Shown one piece after another: positions 52,536 through 60,033 of a stretch of 64,000 bases of DNA (the first letter of the stretch is position 1; each line of letters opens with the position of its first letter). Below the pieces are notes generated by a model. It was not told the DNA's origin and ran no database searches. It saw nothing but the letters and a program-made list of their open reading frames with translations. Location: the NCBI GenBank assembly GCA_031409515.1, contig JANNXJ010000001.1, positions 112,177 through 176,176 on the forward strand. Direction: 5' to 3'. The position numbers and the translations under genes were made by a program. The stretch is from SHZI01 sp031409515 (lineage in GTDB: Bacteria > Pseudomonadota > Gammaproteobacteria > Steroidobacterales > GCA-2729495).

Positions 52536-53891
52536 ATGATCGATTCAAAAGCAGAGGCCGGCTGGCACCCCGCCAGCTGGCGGGACCGCACGGCGGGCCA
52601 GATTCCTGCCTACAGAGACCAGCAGCGCGCCGAGGCGGTGATGGCGGAGTTGGCCCGCCTGCCGCCCCTCGTGACCTCCTGGGAAGTCGATGCTCTCCGG
52701 GACCAGCTGGCCCTGGCAGGCGAAGGCAAGGCCTTTGTCCTCCAGGGCGGGGACTGCGCCGAGTCCTTCGCCGATTGTCGCTCCGATGCCATCGTCACCA
52801 AGCTCAAGATCCTCCTGCAGATGAGCGTGGTGATTGTCTCCGGGCTGAAGCGGCCGGTGGTGCGGGTGGGGCGCATGGCGGGGCAGTACGCCAAACCACG
52901 CTCCACAGACACGGAAACGCGGGGTTCTGAGACGCTGCCCAGCTACCGGGGCGACATCATCAATCGCAATGCCTTCACCCCCCAGGACCGGGAGCCGGAT
53001 CCGGAACTCATGCTGCGGGCCTACGAACGCTCGGCACTGACCCTGAACTTCGTGCGGTCCCTGATCGACGGTGGTTTCGCAGACCTGCATCACCCGGAAA
53101 ACTGGGATCTCGACTGGGTGCAGCATTCGCCCCTCGCTGAGCAGTACCACCGGCTCGTGCAGACGGTGTCCGATGGCCTCGATTTCTTCGAAAGTCTCAC
53201 CGGCAAGTCCATCGATCAGGCCCGGCGGGTCGACTTCTTCACGGGCCACGAGGGACTGCACCTGCCCTATGAGCAGGCCCAGACGCGCTTTATCGAGCGC
53301 CGCCAGGGCTGGTACGACCTGACCACGCATTTCCCCTGGATCGGGGTGCGTACCAGCCAGCTCGCCAGTGCTCATGTGGAGTACTTTCGCGGCATCAGCA
53401 ATCCCATCGGCCTGAAGGTCGGACCTGACACCAGCCCGACGGCCCTCCGCAGCTTGCTGGAAATCCTGAACCCGGCGAATCGTCCCGGCAGGCTCACGCT
53501 GATTCACAGGCTGGGCGCCGCAAGGATTCGGCAGGTACTGCCGGCGCTCATTGCCACGGTGAGCGAGGCTGGCGCCCATGTGGTCTGGATCTGTGACCCC
53601 ATGCACGGGAATACGGAGACGGCATCCTCCGGGTTGAAGACCCGGCGCCTGGAGAACATTTTCGCCGAACTGGATGCCGCGTTCGAGGTACACCGCGCAG
53701 CGGGTTCCCATCTGGGTGGTGTGCATCTCGAACTGACCGGTGAGCACGTGACGGAGTGCACCGGAGGCGCCCGAGGCCTCACGGACTCGGACCTGGAGCG
53801 GGACTATCGCACCCAGGTCGATCCCCGCCTGAATTACGAGCAGGCGATGGAAGTCGCCCTGCGGATCGCTGGTCATGGGCGAGGCGTTTGA
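52536..53891 (+). CDS. Class II DAHP synthase
   Basis: The 451-residue enzyme makes 3-deoxy-D-arabino-heptulosonate 7-phosphate, the first step of the shikimate pathway. It is the plant-like class II type, with GKAFVLQGGDCAESFADC (metal Cys), VGRMAGQYAKPRS, FTGHEGLHLPYE and VHLELTGEHVTEC. CATAGT at 52522-52527 lies 8 bp before the ATG, without a ribosome site. Its last 17 bp overlap uvrC. Confidence 0.94.
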   Translation: MIDSKAEAGWHPASWRDRTAGQIPAYRDQQRAEAVMAELARLPPLVTSWEVDALRDQLALAGEGKAFVLQGGDCAESFADCRSDAIVTKLKILLQMSVVIVSGLKRPVVRVGRMAGQYAKPRSTDTETRGSETLPSYRGDIINRNAFTPQDREPDPELMLRAYERSALTLNFVRSLIDGGFADLHHPENWDLDWVQHSPLAEQYHRLVQTVSDGLDFFESLTGKSIDQARRVDFFTGHEGLHLPYEQAQTRFIERRQGWYDLTTHFPWIGVRTSQLASAHVEYFRGISNPIGLKVGPDTSPTALRSLLEILNPANRPGRLTLIHRLGAARIRQVLPALIATVSEAGAHVVWICDPMHGNTETASSGLKTRRLENIFAELDAAFEVHRAAGSHLGGVHLELTGEHVTECTGGARGLTDSDLERDYRTQVDPRLNYEQAMEVALRIAGHGRGV

Positions 53892-55701
53892 CAGCAAGGC
53901 GTTCCTGGCGTCACTGACGCACCGGCCCGGCGTGTACCGGATGCTGGCGGGCAAGGACACGGTTCTCTACGTCGGCAAGGCCCGGGATCTGCGCAAGCGG
54001 GTCTCCACCTACTTCGGCAGCAAGGCCCACCACCCCAAGACCCAGGCGCTGATGGCCCTGACCGAACGGGTTGAGGTCACGGTGACCGGCACCGAGCAGG
54101 AGGCTCTCCTGCTCGAGTACAACCTCATCAAGGAACATCACCCGCGCTTCAACGTCGTCCTGCGGGACGACAAGAGCTACCCCTGGATCTACGTCTCCAC
54201 GCAGCAGGAGTTTCCCCGCTTCGAGTTTCATCGGGGCTCGAGGAAGGTCGCGGGGCGCTTTCTCGGGCCCTGGCCAAACGCCGGCGCCGTGCGGGAAAGC
54301 CTCGCGCAACTCCAGAAGCTGTTTCGGGTGCGCCAGTGCTCCGAATCCTTCTTTGCCAATCGCACCCGGCCCTGTCTCCAGTACCAGATCAAGCGCTGCA
54401 CCGCCCCCTGTGTCGGACTGGTGACGGCGGCGGATTACCAGCGGGACGTTGGAGATGCAATCCTGTTTCTGGAAGGCAGGAACACCGCCGTGTTGTCCAG
54501 CCTCGTGGGACGGATGGAACGAGCCTCCGGTGACCTGGACTATGAAAGAGCGGCGATCCTCCGGGACCAGATCACCCTGATCCGCAGGATTCAGGCCGAG
54601 CAGGTGATTGCGGGCAAGGGCATCGAGGAAGCGGATGTGATCGGCGTGCATCAGGAAGAGGGTCAGGCCTGCGTGGCCGTCATCCTGATTCGCGGTGGCC
54701 GGGTGCTGGGCAGCCGCACCTGGTTCCCGCGCGTGACGGCCGCCACGGAGCCAGAGGAAGTCGTGGCGGCATTCATCGGGCAGCACTACATGCACGAGCA
54801 GCCACCCGCCGAAATCCTCGTGCCGGTCCTGCCGCTGGACAGCCTGATCCTGGAAGCCGCACTGGCAACGCGGGGCGTCCGTCCCGTGCGGATCCGGCTA
54901 CAGGTCAGGGGCACCCGGAAGCGCTGGCTGGAAATGGCAGCCACCAACGCCTCCCAGGGTCTCGCCAGCCGGCTGGCTGCCGGCGCCTCGCTGCGCGTAC
55001 AACTCGACAAGCTGGCCGAAGCGCTGGCGCTGGATGAGGTGCCCCAGCGCATCGAGTGCTTCGACATCAGCCACACCAGCGGCAGGGAAACGGTGGCCTC
55101 CTGTGTCGTGTTCGGGCCCGACGGGCCGATAAAGTCTGACTACCGGCGCTTCAATATCCGGGACGTTGAGCCCGGGGACGACTACGCCGCCATCGGTCAG
55201 GTCGTCGAGCGACGGTTTGCCCGGATCAAGCGCGGGGAAGCACCACTGCCGGATCTCATCCTCATCGATGGGGGTCAGGGCCAGGTCGAAAAGGCGCGGG
55301 CAGCCCTTGAGGAATTGCAGCTGGCCCACCTGCCACTGATCGGGGTCTCCAAGGGCCGGGACCGACGGGCCGGCGAAGAGAAGCTGGTGTTTCCCGGTGA
55401 GTCCTCGGTCCGCACCCTGCCGTCGGATTCGCCCGCACTCCTGCTGATCCAGCAGATCCGGGACGAGGCCCACCGGTTCGCCATTACAGGCCACCGGCAG
55501 CGTCGCGCCCGGGCCGGCATTACCTCAAGCCTGGAGTCGATTGCCGGTCTGGGTCCGCAGAGGCGACGGGCACTTCTGCGGCAATTTGGCGGACTGCAGG
55601 GTATCCGGCAGGCGGGAGTGGCAGACCTGGCCACGGTCCACGGCATCAGTCGCGCGCTCGCCCAACGCATCTACGACCAGCTCCATGGCGGTCAGCCTTG
55701 A
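53875..55701 (+). CDS. uvrC: Excinuclease ABC subunit C
   Basis: The 608-residue nuclease of nucleotide excision repair has the N-terminal GIY-YIG domain (HRPGVYRMLAGKDTVLYVGKA), the UVR motif (YERAAILRDQI), the RNase H-like C-terminal nuclease (ECFDISHTSG, DLILIDGGQGQV) and tandem helix-hairpin-helix motifs at the end. It is followed by pgsA and the tRNA array, as in many gammaproteobacteria. Confidence 0.96.
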   Translation: MGEAFDSKAFLASLTHRPGVYRMLAGKDTVLYVGKARDLRKRVSTYFGSKAHHPKTQALMALTERVEVTVTGTEQEALLLEYNLIKEHHPRFNVVLRDDKSYPWIYVSTQQEFPRFEFHRGSRKVAGRFLGPWPNAGAVRESLAQLQKLFRVRQCSESFFANRTRPCLQYQIKRCTAPCVGLVTAADYQRDVGDAILFLEGRNTAVLSSLVGRMERASGDLDYERAAILRDQITLIRRIQAEQVIAGKGIEEADVIGVHQEEGQACVAVILIRGGRVLGSRTWFPRVTAATEPEEVVAAFIGQHYMHEQPPAEILVPVLPLDSLILEAALATRGVRPVRIRLQVRGTRKRWLEMAATNASQGLASRLAAGASLRVQLDKLAEALALDEVPQRIECFDISHTSGRETVASCVVFGPDGPIKSDYRRFNIRDVEPGDDYAAIGQVVERRFARIKRGEAPLPDLILIDGGQGQVEKARAALEELQLAHLPLIGVSKGRDRRAGEEKLVFPGESSVRTLPSDSPALLLIQQIRDEAHRFAITGHRQRRARAGITSSLESIAGLGPQRRRALLRQFGGLQGIRQAGVADLATVHGISRALAQRIYDQLHGGQP

Positions 55702-55768
55702 GCCTAGATGAGCCGAGATGAGCCCCGAGGTGTGGACCCCGGCACCGACGGAGGGCGCGCTCACCGGC

Positions 55769-55774
55769 TAGAAT
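55769..55774 (+). promoter_or_regulatory. Start-proximal -10 of pgsA
   Basis: TAGAAT ends 6 bp before the GTG start of pgsA. No Shine-Dalgarno sequence fits between. Confidence 0.4.
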
Positions 55775-55780
55775 GACCGG

Positions 55781-56356
55781 GTGTATCCCCAGTTCAACAT
55801 TGCCACGGCCCTCACCTGGTTTCGGATCGCAGCGATTCCGCTGGTGGCCATCGCTTTCTACTGGTCTTCGCCCTGGGCCCGACCCGCGGCAGCCGGGATC
55901 TTTATCCTCGCGGCAATCACTGACTGGCTGGACGGTTATGTCGCCCGGCGCCTGCAGCAGACCTCCCAGTTTGGCGCCTTTCTCGACCCGGTCGCGGACA
56001 AGCTGATCGTGTCCACCGCCCTGATTCTGATCGTCCAGTCGGATCCCCGGGTACCCATCGCCGCACTGGCGGCCATCATCATCGGCCGGGAAATAGCCGT
56101 CTCGGCGCTGCGGGAGTGGATGGCGGGCCTCGGGACGCGCCACCGGGTGGCGGTGTCCGGTTACGGCAAGCTCAAGACCATCATGCAGATGACCGGCCTG
56201 TCCTGCATGCTGTATGCGGAACCCCTGATGGCCCTGCCCATCTATGAAATTGGCGTCGTTTTCCTGGTTTTTGCGGCCGGTCTGACGCTCTGGTCGATGT
56301 TTGGCTATGTCCGCGCCGCCTGGCCGGACCGACCGGAAGGTGCGCCCCTTTCTTGA
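55781..56356 (+). CDS. pgsA: Phosphatidylglycerophosphate synthase
   Basis: The 191-residue membrane enzyme makes phosphatidylglycerol phosphate from CDP-diacylglycerol. The CDP-alcohol phosphotransferase motif is complete: DWLDGYVARRLQQTSQFGAFLDPVADK. It starts at GTG 55781, with TAGAAT (55769-55774) 6 bp before and no ribosome site. The tRNA promoter begins within its last codons. Confidence 0.95.
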   Translation: MYPQFNIATALTWFRIAAIPLVAIAFYWSSPWARPAAAGIFILAAITDWLDGYVARRLQQTSQFGAFLDPVADKLIVSTALILIVQSDPRVPIAALAAIIIGREIAVSALREWMAGLGTRHRVAVSGYGKLKTIMQMTGLSCMLYAEPLMALPIYEIGVVFLVFAAGLTLWSMFGYVRAAWPDRPEGAPLS

Positions 56357-56380
56357 CACGGCAGCGTTCGCCGGTAGCAT
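56353..56380 (+). promoter_or_regulatory. Promoter of the tRNA array
   Basis: TTGACA at 56353-56358 (perfect -35) is followed after 16 bp by TAGCAT at 56375-56380 (-10). It overlaps the pgsA stop codon and sits 14 bp before tRNA-Gly. It is the best sigma-70 promoter seen in the window. Confidence 0.8.
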
Positions 56381-56394
56381 ATGCAGTTCTTCAA

Positions 56395-56470
56395 GCGGGA
56401 ATAGCTCAGTTGGTAGAGCGGTACCTTGCCAAGGTACAGGTCGGCGGTTCGAGCCCGCTTTCCCGCTCCA
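56395..56470 (+). tRNA. tRNA-Gly (GCC)
   Basis: A full cloverleaf is visible: acceptor GCGGGAA pairs with TTCCCGC at 56460-56466, the anticodon arm is GTACC-TTGCCAA-GGTAC with anticodon GCC, and the T loop is TTCGAGC. The CCA end is encoded (56468-56470). It is the first tRNA after pgsA, as glyW is in E. coli. Confidence 0.96.
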
Positions 56471-56524
56471 GTTTCTGCCTCCGCACGGACGTCCCGGGAC
56501 GTCGCCCAGCGAGGCCAATACAGC

Positions 56525-56598
56525 GGCTAGGTGGCAGAGTGGTCATGCAGCGGCCTGCAAAGCCGTGTACGCCGGTTCGATTCCGACCCTAGCCTCCA
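56525..56598 (+). tRNA. tRNA-Cys (GCA)
   Basis: The acceptor GGCTAGG (56525-56531) pairs with CCTAGCC (56588-56594), followed by discriminator T (U73, diagnostic for tRNA-Cys) and an encoded CCA. The anticodon loop CTGCAAA gives GCA. Its last 18 bp (56581-56598) are repeated at 58869-58886. Confidence 0.96.
56581..56598 (+). repeat. Direct repeat copy 1: tRNA-Cys 3' end (candidate attL)
   Basis: The 18 bases TTCCGACCCTAGCCTCCA form the 3' end of the tRNA-Cys gene. An identical copy lies at 58869-58886, 2288 bp away. Integrases commonly use the 3' end of tRNA genes and recreate that end on one side. Confidence 0.75.
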
Positions 56599-56805
56599 TT
56601 ACATCGTCCAAGACCATCCAGCACCGTCCGTCAACGGTTCTGGAACCCCGTAAAGCTCGCAAAACAGGCATTTGAGGTCGCGCAACTCCGGCATTGCCGT
56701 CTCGCCCATTCGGATGATTCGTCGGCTACCCCACTTGCGATAGACTCAGGAAAAGACCGAGCCGCCCGGCGCCCTGCGCTCCGCGAGCCGGCCAAAGGGG
56801 GACCG

Positions 56806-58659
56806 ATGACCATCAAGAATCTGCTGCCCGGAGTACTGACCTTCTGGTGCCGCCTGGCACCTGCCGCAGTACTTGCCCTGTTGTCCGCCTGCGGCGGTGG
56901 CGGTGGCGGTGGCGATGGTGCTGCTGGCGGACCGTCCGTATCCGTGTCTACGAGCACGTCGTCAGTAGCCGCCGCGGCGACCTACGCCGATGCGGCGCCC
57001 ACACGCACCTTTACTGTCGATGCCGAGAACCTGCCATCTGGGGGGCTCTATGTCGACATCACGCACGGGCTGAACGGTGTGCAGTTCGTCGATTTCGTGG
57101 GAACGAGCGGCGGTTCGGCGGAGTTCACCGTCAGCTTCCGGCCACCCGTTGAAGTCGACGTGGGCTCGGTCACGGACACCATCACGGTGACCATCTGCGA
57201 AGATTCCCGTTGTGCCCGGCAGGTCAGGGGTAGCCCGCTACGGGTCACGGCAACCTACACGGTGAGCAGCCCCACCTCCGGGACAGTCAGCACGACCGCG
57301 TTGTCGGCCCAGTCCAACACCCTGGAATCGACCCCGGTGGCGCTGAACGCGACCGTGACGCTGACCGGTGTCGGGGCGAATCTACCCACGGTGTCACCGG
57401 CCTATTCATCATTCTTCGTCCAGTCGGTCACATCGAGCAGTCTGTCGGCGACCGAAATGGAAGTAGCCATCAACCTCCGGCCTGGCAGTTCGATGACCAT
57501 CGGTACCCACACTGACAACGTCACCGTCCGGCTGTGCTACGACGTGTACTGCCAGAGGGAAGTCGATGGCAGCCCGTTTATTATTGGCGTGACCTACACC
57601 GTGACCGACGATCCCCTCGCTGAACCGGGTCTCGATCCAGTGCCCTTTGCGAGCCGGCTAGGGCTTGCCCATAACGTGATCGATGCCGAGTTCAGTAAGG
57701 CGCTGGATGCGGTGGTGATGGTGTCGTCGTGGCCGCGGAACTCCCTCTACGTGTACGACGTTGCGACCGGTATTGAGCGTGAGGCGCCACTCGCGAAGGC
57801 GCCGACTGCCGTGTCCGTGGCGCCGGACGGACAGTCGGCGGCGGTCGGTCATGACGCACTAATCAGCTACCTGCAGCTTGCCACCGTGGGGGAGCCCACG
57901 GCACCCCTTACATTACTTCTCAATGTCTCGACCGGCGTCTTCGACATCGTCCTGGACGGTCGCGGGCACGTGTACGTTCTTCCTGCGGCTGACCAGTGGG
58001 TAAACATGCATTCGGTGGATATCGCGACCAACACGGAGACTCTGAATTCGACCGGGCTACTGCGTGCGGGCTCCCACGGCAGGCTCCATCCGTCTGGTGA
58101 CTACATTTATACGGCCGACAACGGCCTGTCACCCAGCGACATAGCCAAGTACGACATCCGCACAGGCGTCGCCCAGGGACTCTACGACTCGCCGTACCAC
58201 GGTGACTACGGCATGTGCGGCAACGTGTGGATGAAGGAAGACGGCATCACCCTGTACACGAAGTGTGGCAATACATTCAGGGCGTCAACCACCCGGGGTC
58301 AGGACATGATTTATTCCGGCCGGCTTGCCCTGGGCAGCGCGTTGTACGGCTTTCAGATCGCATCCCTCAGCCAGTCCGACGCGGCCAACGAGATTGCGCT
58401 TATCGAGGTCGACACGTTCGGCTGCGCCTTCTACAGCAACCCGTCTGGTTGCTACACGCACCTGGCGCTTTACGAGAGCACCTTCCTGAATCGCACCAAC
58501 CTGTATTCAATTCCGCCGGTGAACGTCCAGGGCAAGGACTACGGGCAGCGCGGACTGTTCGTCTTCCACACAGCGGACGGCTCCCGCCGGATCATGCTTT
58601 CACGGCTGCACGGCATGCCGAATCCGGCCGCGGAGTTTTATCTGACGGTTATCGATTGA
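56806..58659 (+). CDS. Cell-surface-type lipoprotein with Ig-like and propeller regions
   Basis: The 617-residue protein has a lipoprotein signal (LAPAAVLALLSAC, Cys at about 29) followed by seven Gly. Two Ig-like domains follow at about 40-155 and 160-265, each with a TITVTICEDSRCARQVRGSPL or VTVRLCYDVYCQREVDGSPF segment; the two are clearly related to each other. From about 280 a beta-propeller-like part follows (NSLYVYDVATGIER, YIYTADNGLSPSDIAKYDI). No catalytic motif is seen. It is the only gene in the segment inserted at tRNA-Cys. The 207 bp before it holds no other gene. Confidence 0.75.
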   Translation: MTIKNLLPGVLTFWCRLAPAAVLALLSACGGGGGGGDGAAGGPSVSVSTSTSSVAAAATYADAAPTRTFTVDAENLPSGGLYVDITHGLNGVQFVDFVGTSGGSAEFTVSFRPPVEVDVGSVTDTITVTICEDSRCARQVRGSPLRVTATYTVSSPTSGTVSTTALSAQSNTLESTPVALNATVTLTGVGANLPTVSPAYSSFFVQSVTSSSLSATEMEVAINLRPGSSMTIGTHTDNVTVRLCYDVYCQREVDGSPFIIGVTYTVTDDPLAEPGLDPVPFASRLGLAHNVIDAEFSKALDAVVMVSSWPRNSLYVYDVATGIEREAPLAKAPTAVSVAPDGQSAAVGHDALISYLQLATVGEPTAPLTLLLNVSTGVFDIVLDGRGHVYVLPAADQWVNMHSVDIATNTETLNSTGLLRAGSHGRLHPSGDYIYTADNGLSPSDIAKYDIRTGVAQGLYDSPYHGDYGMCGNVWMKEDGITLYTKCGNTFRASTTRGQDMIYSGRLALGSALYGFQIASLSQSDAANEIALIEVDTFGCAFYSNPSGCYTHLALYESTFLNRTNLYSIPPVNVQGKDYGQRGLFVFHTADGSRRIMLSRLHGMPNPAAEFYLTVID

Positions 58660-58916
58660 GGTGGTGCCGGAGACTTTCTCGTGATTCCCCAGTCTGCAGC
58701 TGGAGAATCGCGGCGCGCCTTTGACGCGCTGGGCCACCTGCGTTCACCCCGGACCAGTGCCGCCCTGAAGGGGCCTGGGGTGCTTCAGCTGACGGTACGG
58801 ATGGGGGGATCCATCGCCACGACAATCCTCAGCTCCTATAGAAACTGGCGTTAATTGTCGCTCTGGGGTTCCGACCCTAGCCTCCACCCCCGCACTACGC
58901 CCTACAATGCCCCCTG
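58660..58916. other. Intergenic region, lipoprotein gene to tRNA-Leu
   Basis: This 257-bp stretch has no credible ORF. It holds the second copy of the tRNA-Cys 3' end (58869-58886) and TACAAT at 58903-58908, 8 bp before tRNA-Leu, which may be a -10. I see no matching -35 and no clear terminator. Confidence 0.55.
58869..58886 (+). repeat. Direct repeat copy 2 of the tRNA-Cys 3' end (candidate attR)
   Basis: Identical over 18 bases to 56581-56598. The bases before it do not continue the tRNA homology, so this is an isolated end and not a second tRNA gene. Confidence 0.75.
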
Positions 58917-59005
58917 GCCCGGGTGGCGAAACTGGTAGACGCTACGGACTTAAAATCCGTTGCCCCTAACAGGGCGTGCCGGTTCAAGTCCGGCCCTGGG
59001 CACCA
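58917..59005 (+). tRNA. tRNA-Leu (TAA)
   Basis: The 89-nt class II tRNA has acceptor GCCCGGG pairing with CCTGGGC (58995-59001), a discriminator A and encoded CCA. The anticodon loop CTTAAAA gives TAA, and a long variable arm (TGCCCCTAACAGGGCGT) is present, as expected for Leu. It corresponds to leuZ, the third tRNA in the E. coli array. Confidence 0.96.
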
Positions 59006-59096
59006 AGCACGCTAGCGGTAGGCGCATTTCTGTCGACGGGTCCAGGGTGGGGACGCCACCTGCAATCCAGAGCCGTCCCCGCGTATTCTTCCCGCC

Positions 59097-60017
59097 ATGA
59101 CCCGCCGAGCGCTTCTTCTCGCTCCCTGCATCGCTGCCCTGGTGGCGGGCTGCGGCGTGGTGCCCGCGTCCGCTCCGCCAGCCAGGCAGGAGGTAGCGTC
59201 CCTGGACATGGTCGCCATCCCGGGCGGTAGTTTTCGCATGGGGGATGTCACCGGCGACGGTGATCCTGACGAGCGACCGGTGCATCCTGTCAGCATCCGG
59301 CCATTCGCCCTCGGGCGCTATGAAGTGACGGTAGCGCAGTTTTCGCTCTTCGCTGTCGCCACCGGCTACCGGACGGATGCCGAGCGCAACGCCAACGGCA
59401 AGTCGGGCTGCATTGCGCTGGGCGCGGAGCCCATCAAGTCCACCTACCGGGAGGGCCTGAGCTGGCGGGCTCCCGGGTTCGCCCAGGCAGAGCGCGAACC
59501 TGTGGTGTGTCTGAGCTGGAGCGATACTCAGGCGTTCATCGGCTGGCTGAACGGCGCGACCGGGCGCCGGTTCCGGCTGCCCACGGAAGCCGAGTGGGAG
59601 TACGCCGCCCGGGCCGGTACCGCCACCAGGTATGTCTGGGGCGATGACCTTGCAGACGCCTGCAGAAATGCGAACGGCGCTGACGACACGCCCGGGCCGG
59701 ACGGCGAGCGTTGGGACCAGCGGCTCAACTGCTCCGATGGGTACTATCACAGCGCACCGGTCGGCAGTTTTGCCCCCAATGCGTTTAGTCTCCAGGACAT
59801 GGCAGGCAACGTCTGGGAATGGACGCAGGACTGCTACCTGCCGTCCTATGCCGATGCCCCGGCCAATGGGTCGGCGCGCGTTACTACGGACTGCGCGAAA
59901 CGCTCAATCCGCGGCAGCGCCTGGCCCTATCCTGCCGGCTTTCTGCGGGTAGCCAACCGTGGCGGGAGCAACGGTGAACTCCGGGCCAACGACCGCGGCT
60001 TCCGGCTGGCTGAGTAG
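59097..60017 (+). CDS. FGE-sulfatase-domain lipoprotein
   Basis: The 306-residue protein has a lipoprotein signal (APCIAALVAGC) and a formylglycine-generating-enzyme-type domain: MVAIPGGSFRMGD, YEVTVAQFSLFA, PVVCLSWSDTQAFIGWLN, RLPTEAEWEYAARAG, VWEWTQDCY and DRGFRLAE. The active-site Cys pair of true FGE, near the end of the domain, is missing: the segment is RGSAWPYPAGFLRVANR. It is therefore more likely a binding or other non-FGE member. TATTCT (59084-59089) lies 7 bp before the ATG. Confidence 0.85.
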   Translation: MTRRALLLAPCIAALVAGCGVVPASAPPARQEVASLDMVAIPGGSFRMGDVTGDGDPDERPVHPVSIRPFALGRYEVTVAQFSLFAVATGYRTDAERNANGKSGCIALGAEPIKSTYREGLSWRAPGFAQAEREPVVCLSWSDTQAFIGWLNGATGRRFRLPTEAEWEYAARAGTATRYVWGDDLADACRNANGADDTPGPDGERWDQRLNCSDGYYHSAPVGSFAPNAFSLQDMAGNVWEWTQDCYLPSYADAPANGSARVTTDCAKRSIRGSAWPYPAGFLRVANRGGSNGELRANDRGFRLAE

Positions 60018-60033
60018 GCTGTCGACCTCAGGG

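Larger units (their letters stand above)
56599..58886 (+). mobile_element. Putative integrated segment in the tRNA array
   Basis: This 2.29-kb segment lies between tRNA-Cys and tRNA-Leu, which are adjacent in E. coli and related genomes, and is bounded by an 18-bp direct repeat of the tRNA-Cys 3' end. It carries only one complete gene, the lipoprotein at 56806-58659. No integrase or excisionase is visible, so it would be a decayed or mobilisable element. A tandem duplication of tRNA-Cys that later decayed is an alternative, but no other tRNA remnant is visible before the second copy. Confidence 0.55.

Noticed and set aside
52545..53960. 471-codon minus-strand ORF across the class II DAHP synthase
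   Set aside because: Shadow of a gene with clear DAHP synthase motifs on the plus strand.
59097..60017. True formylglycine-generating enzyme
   Set aside because: The catalytic Cys pair is not present, so only the fold is claimed.
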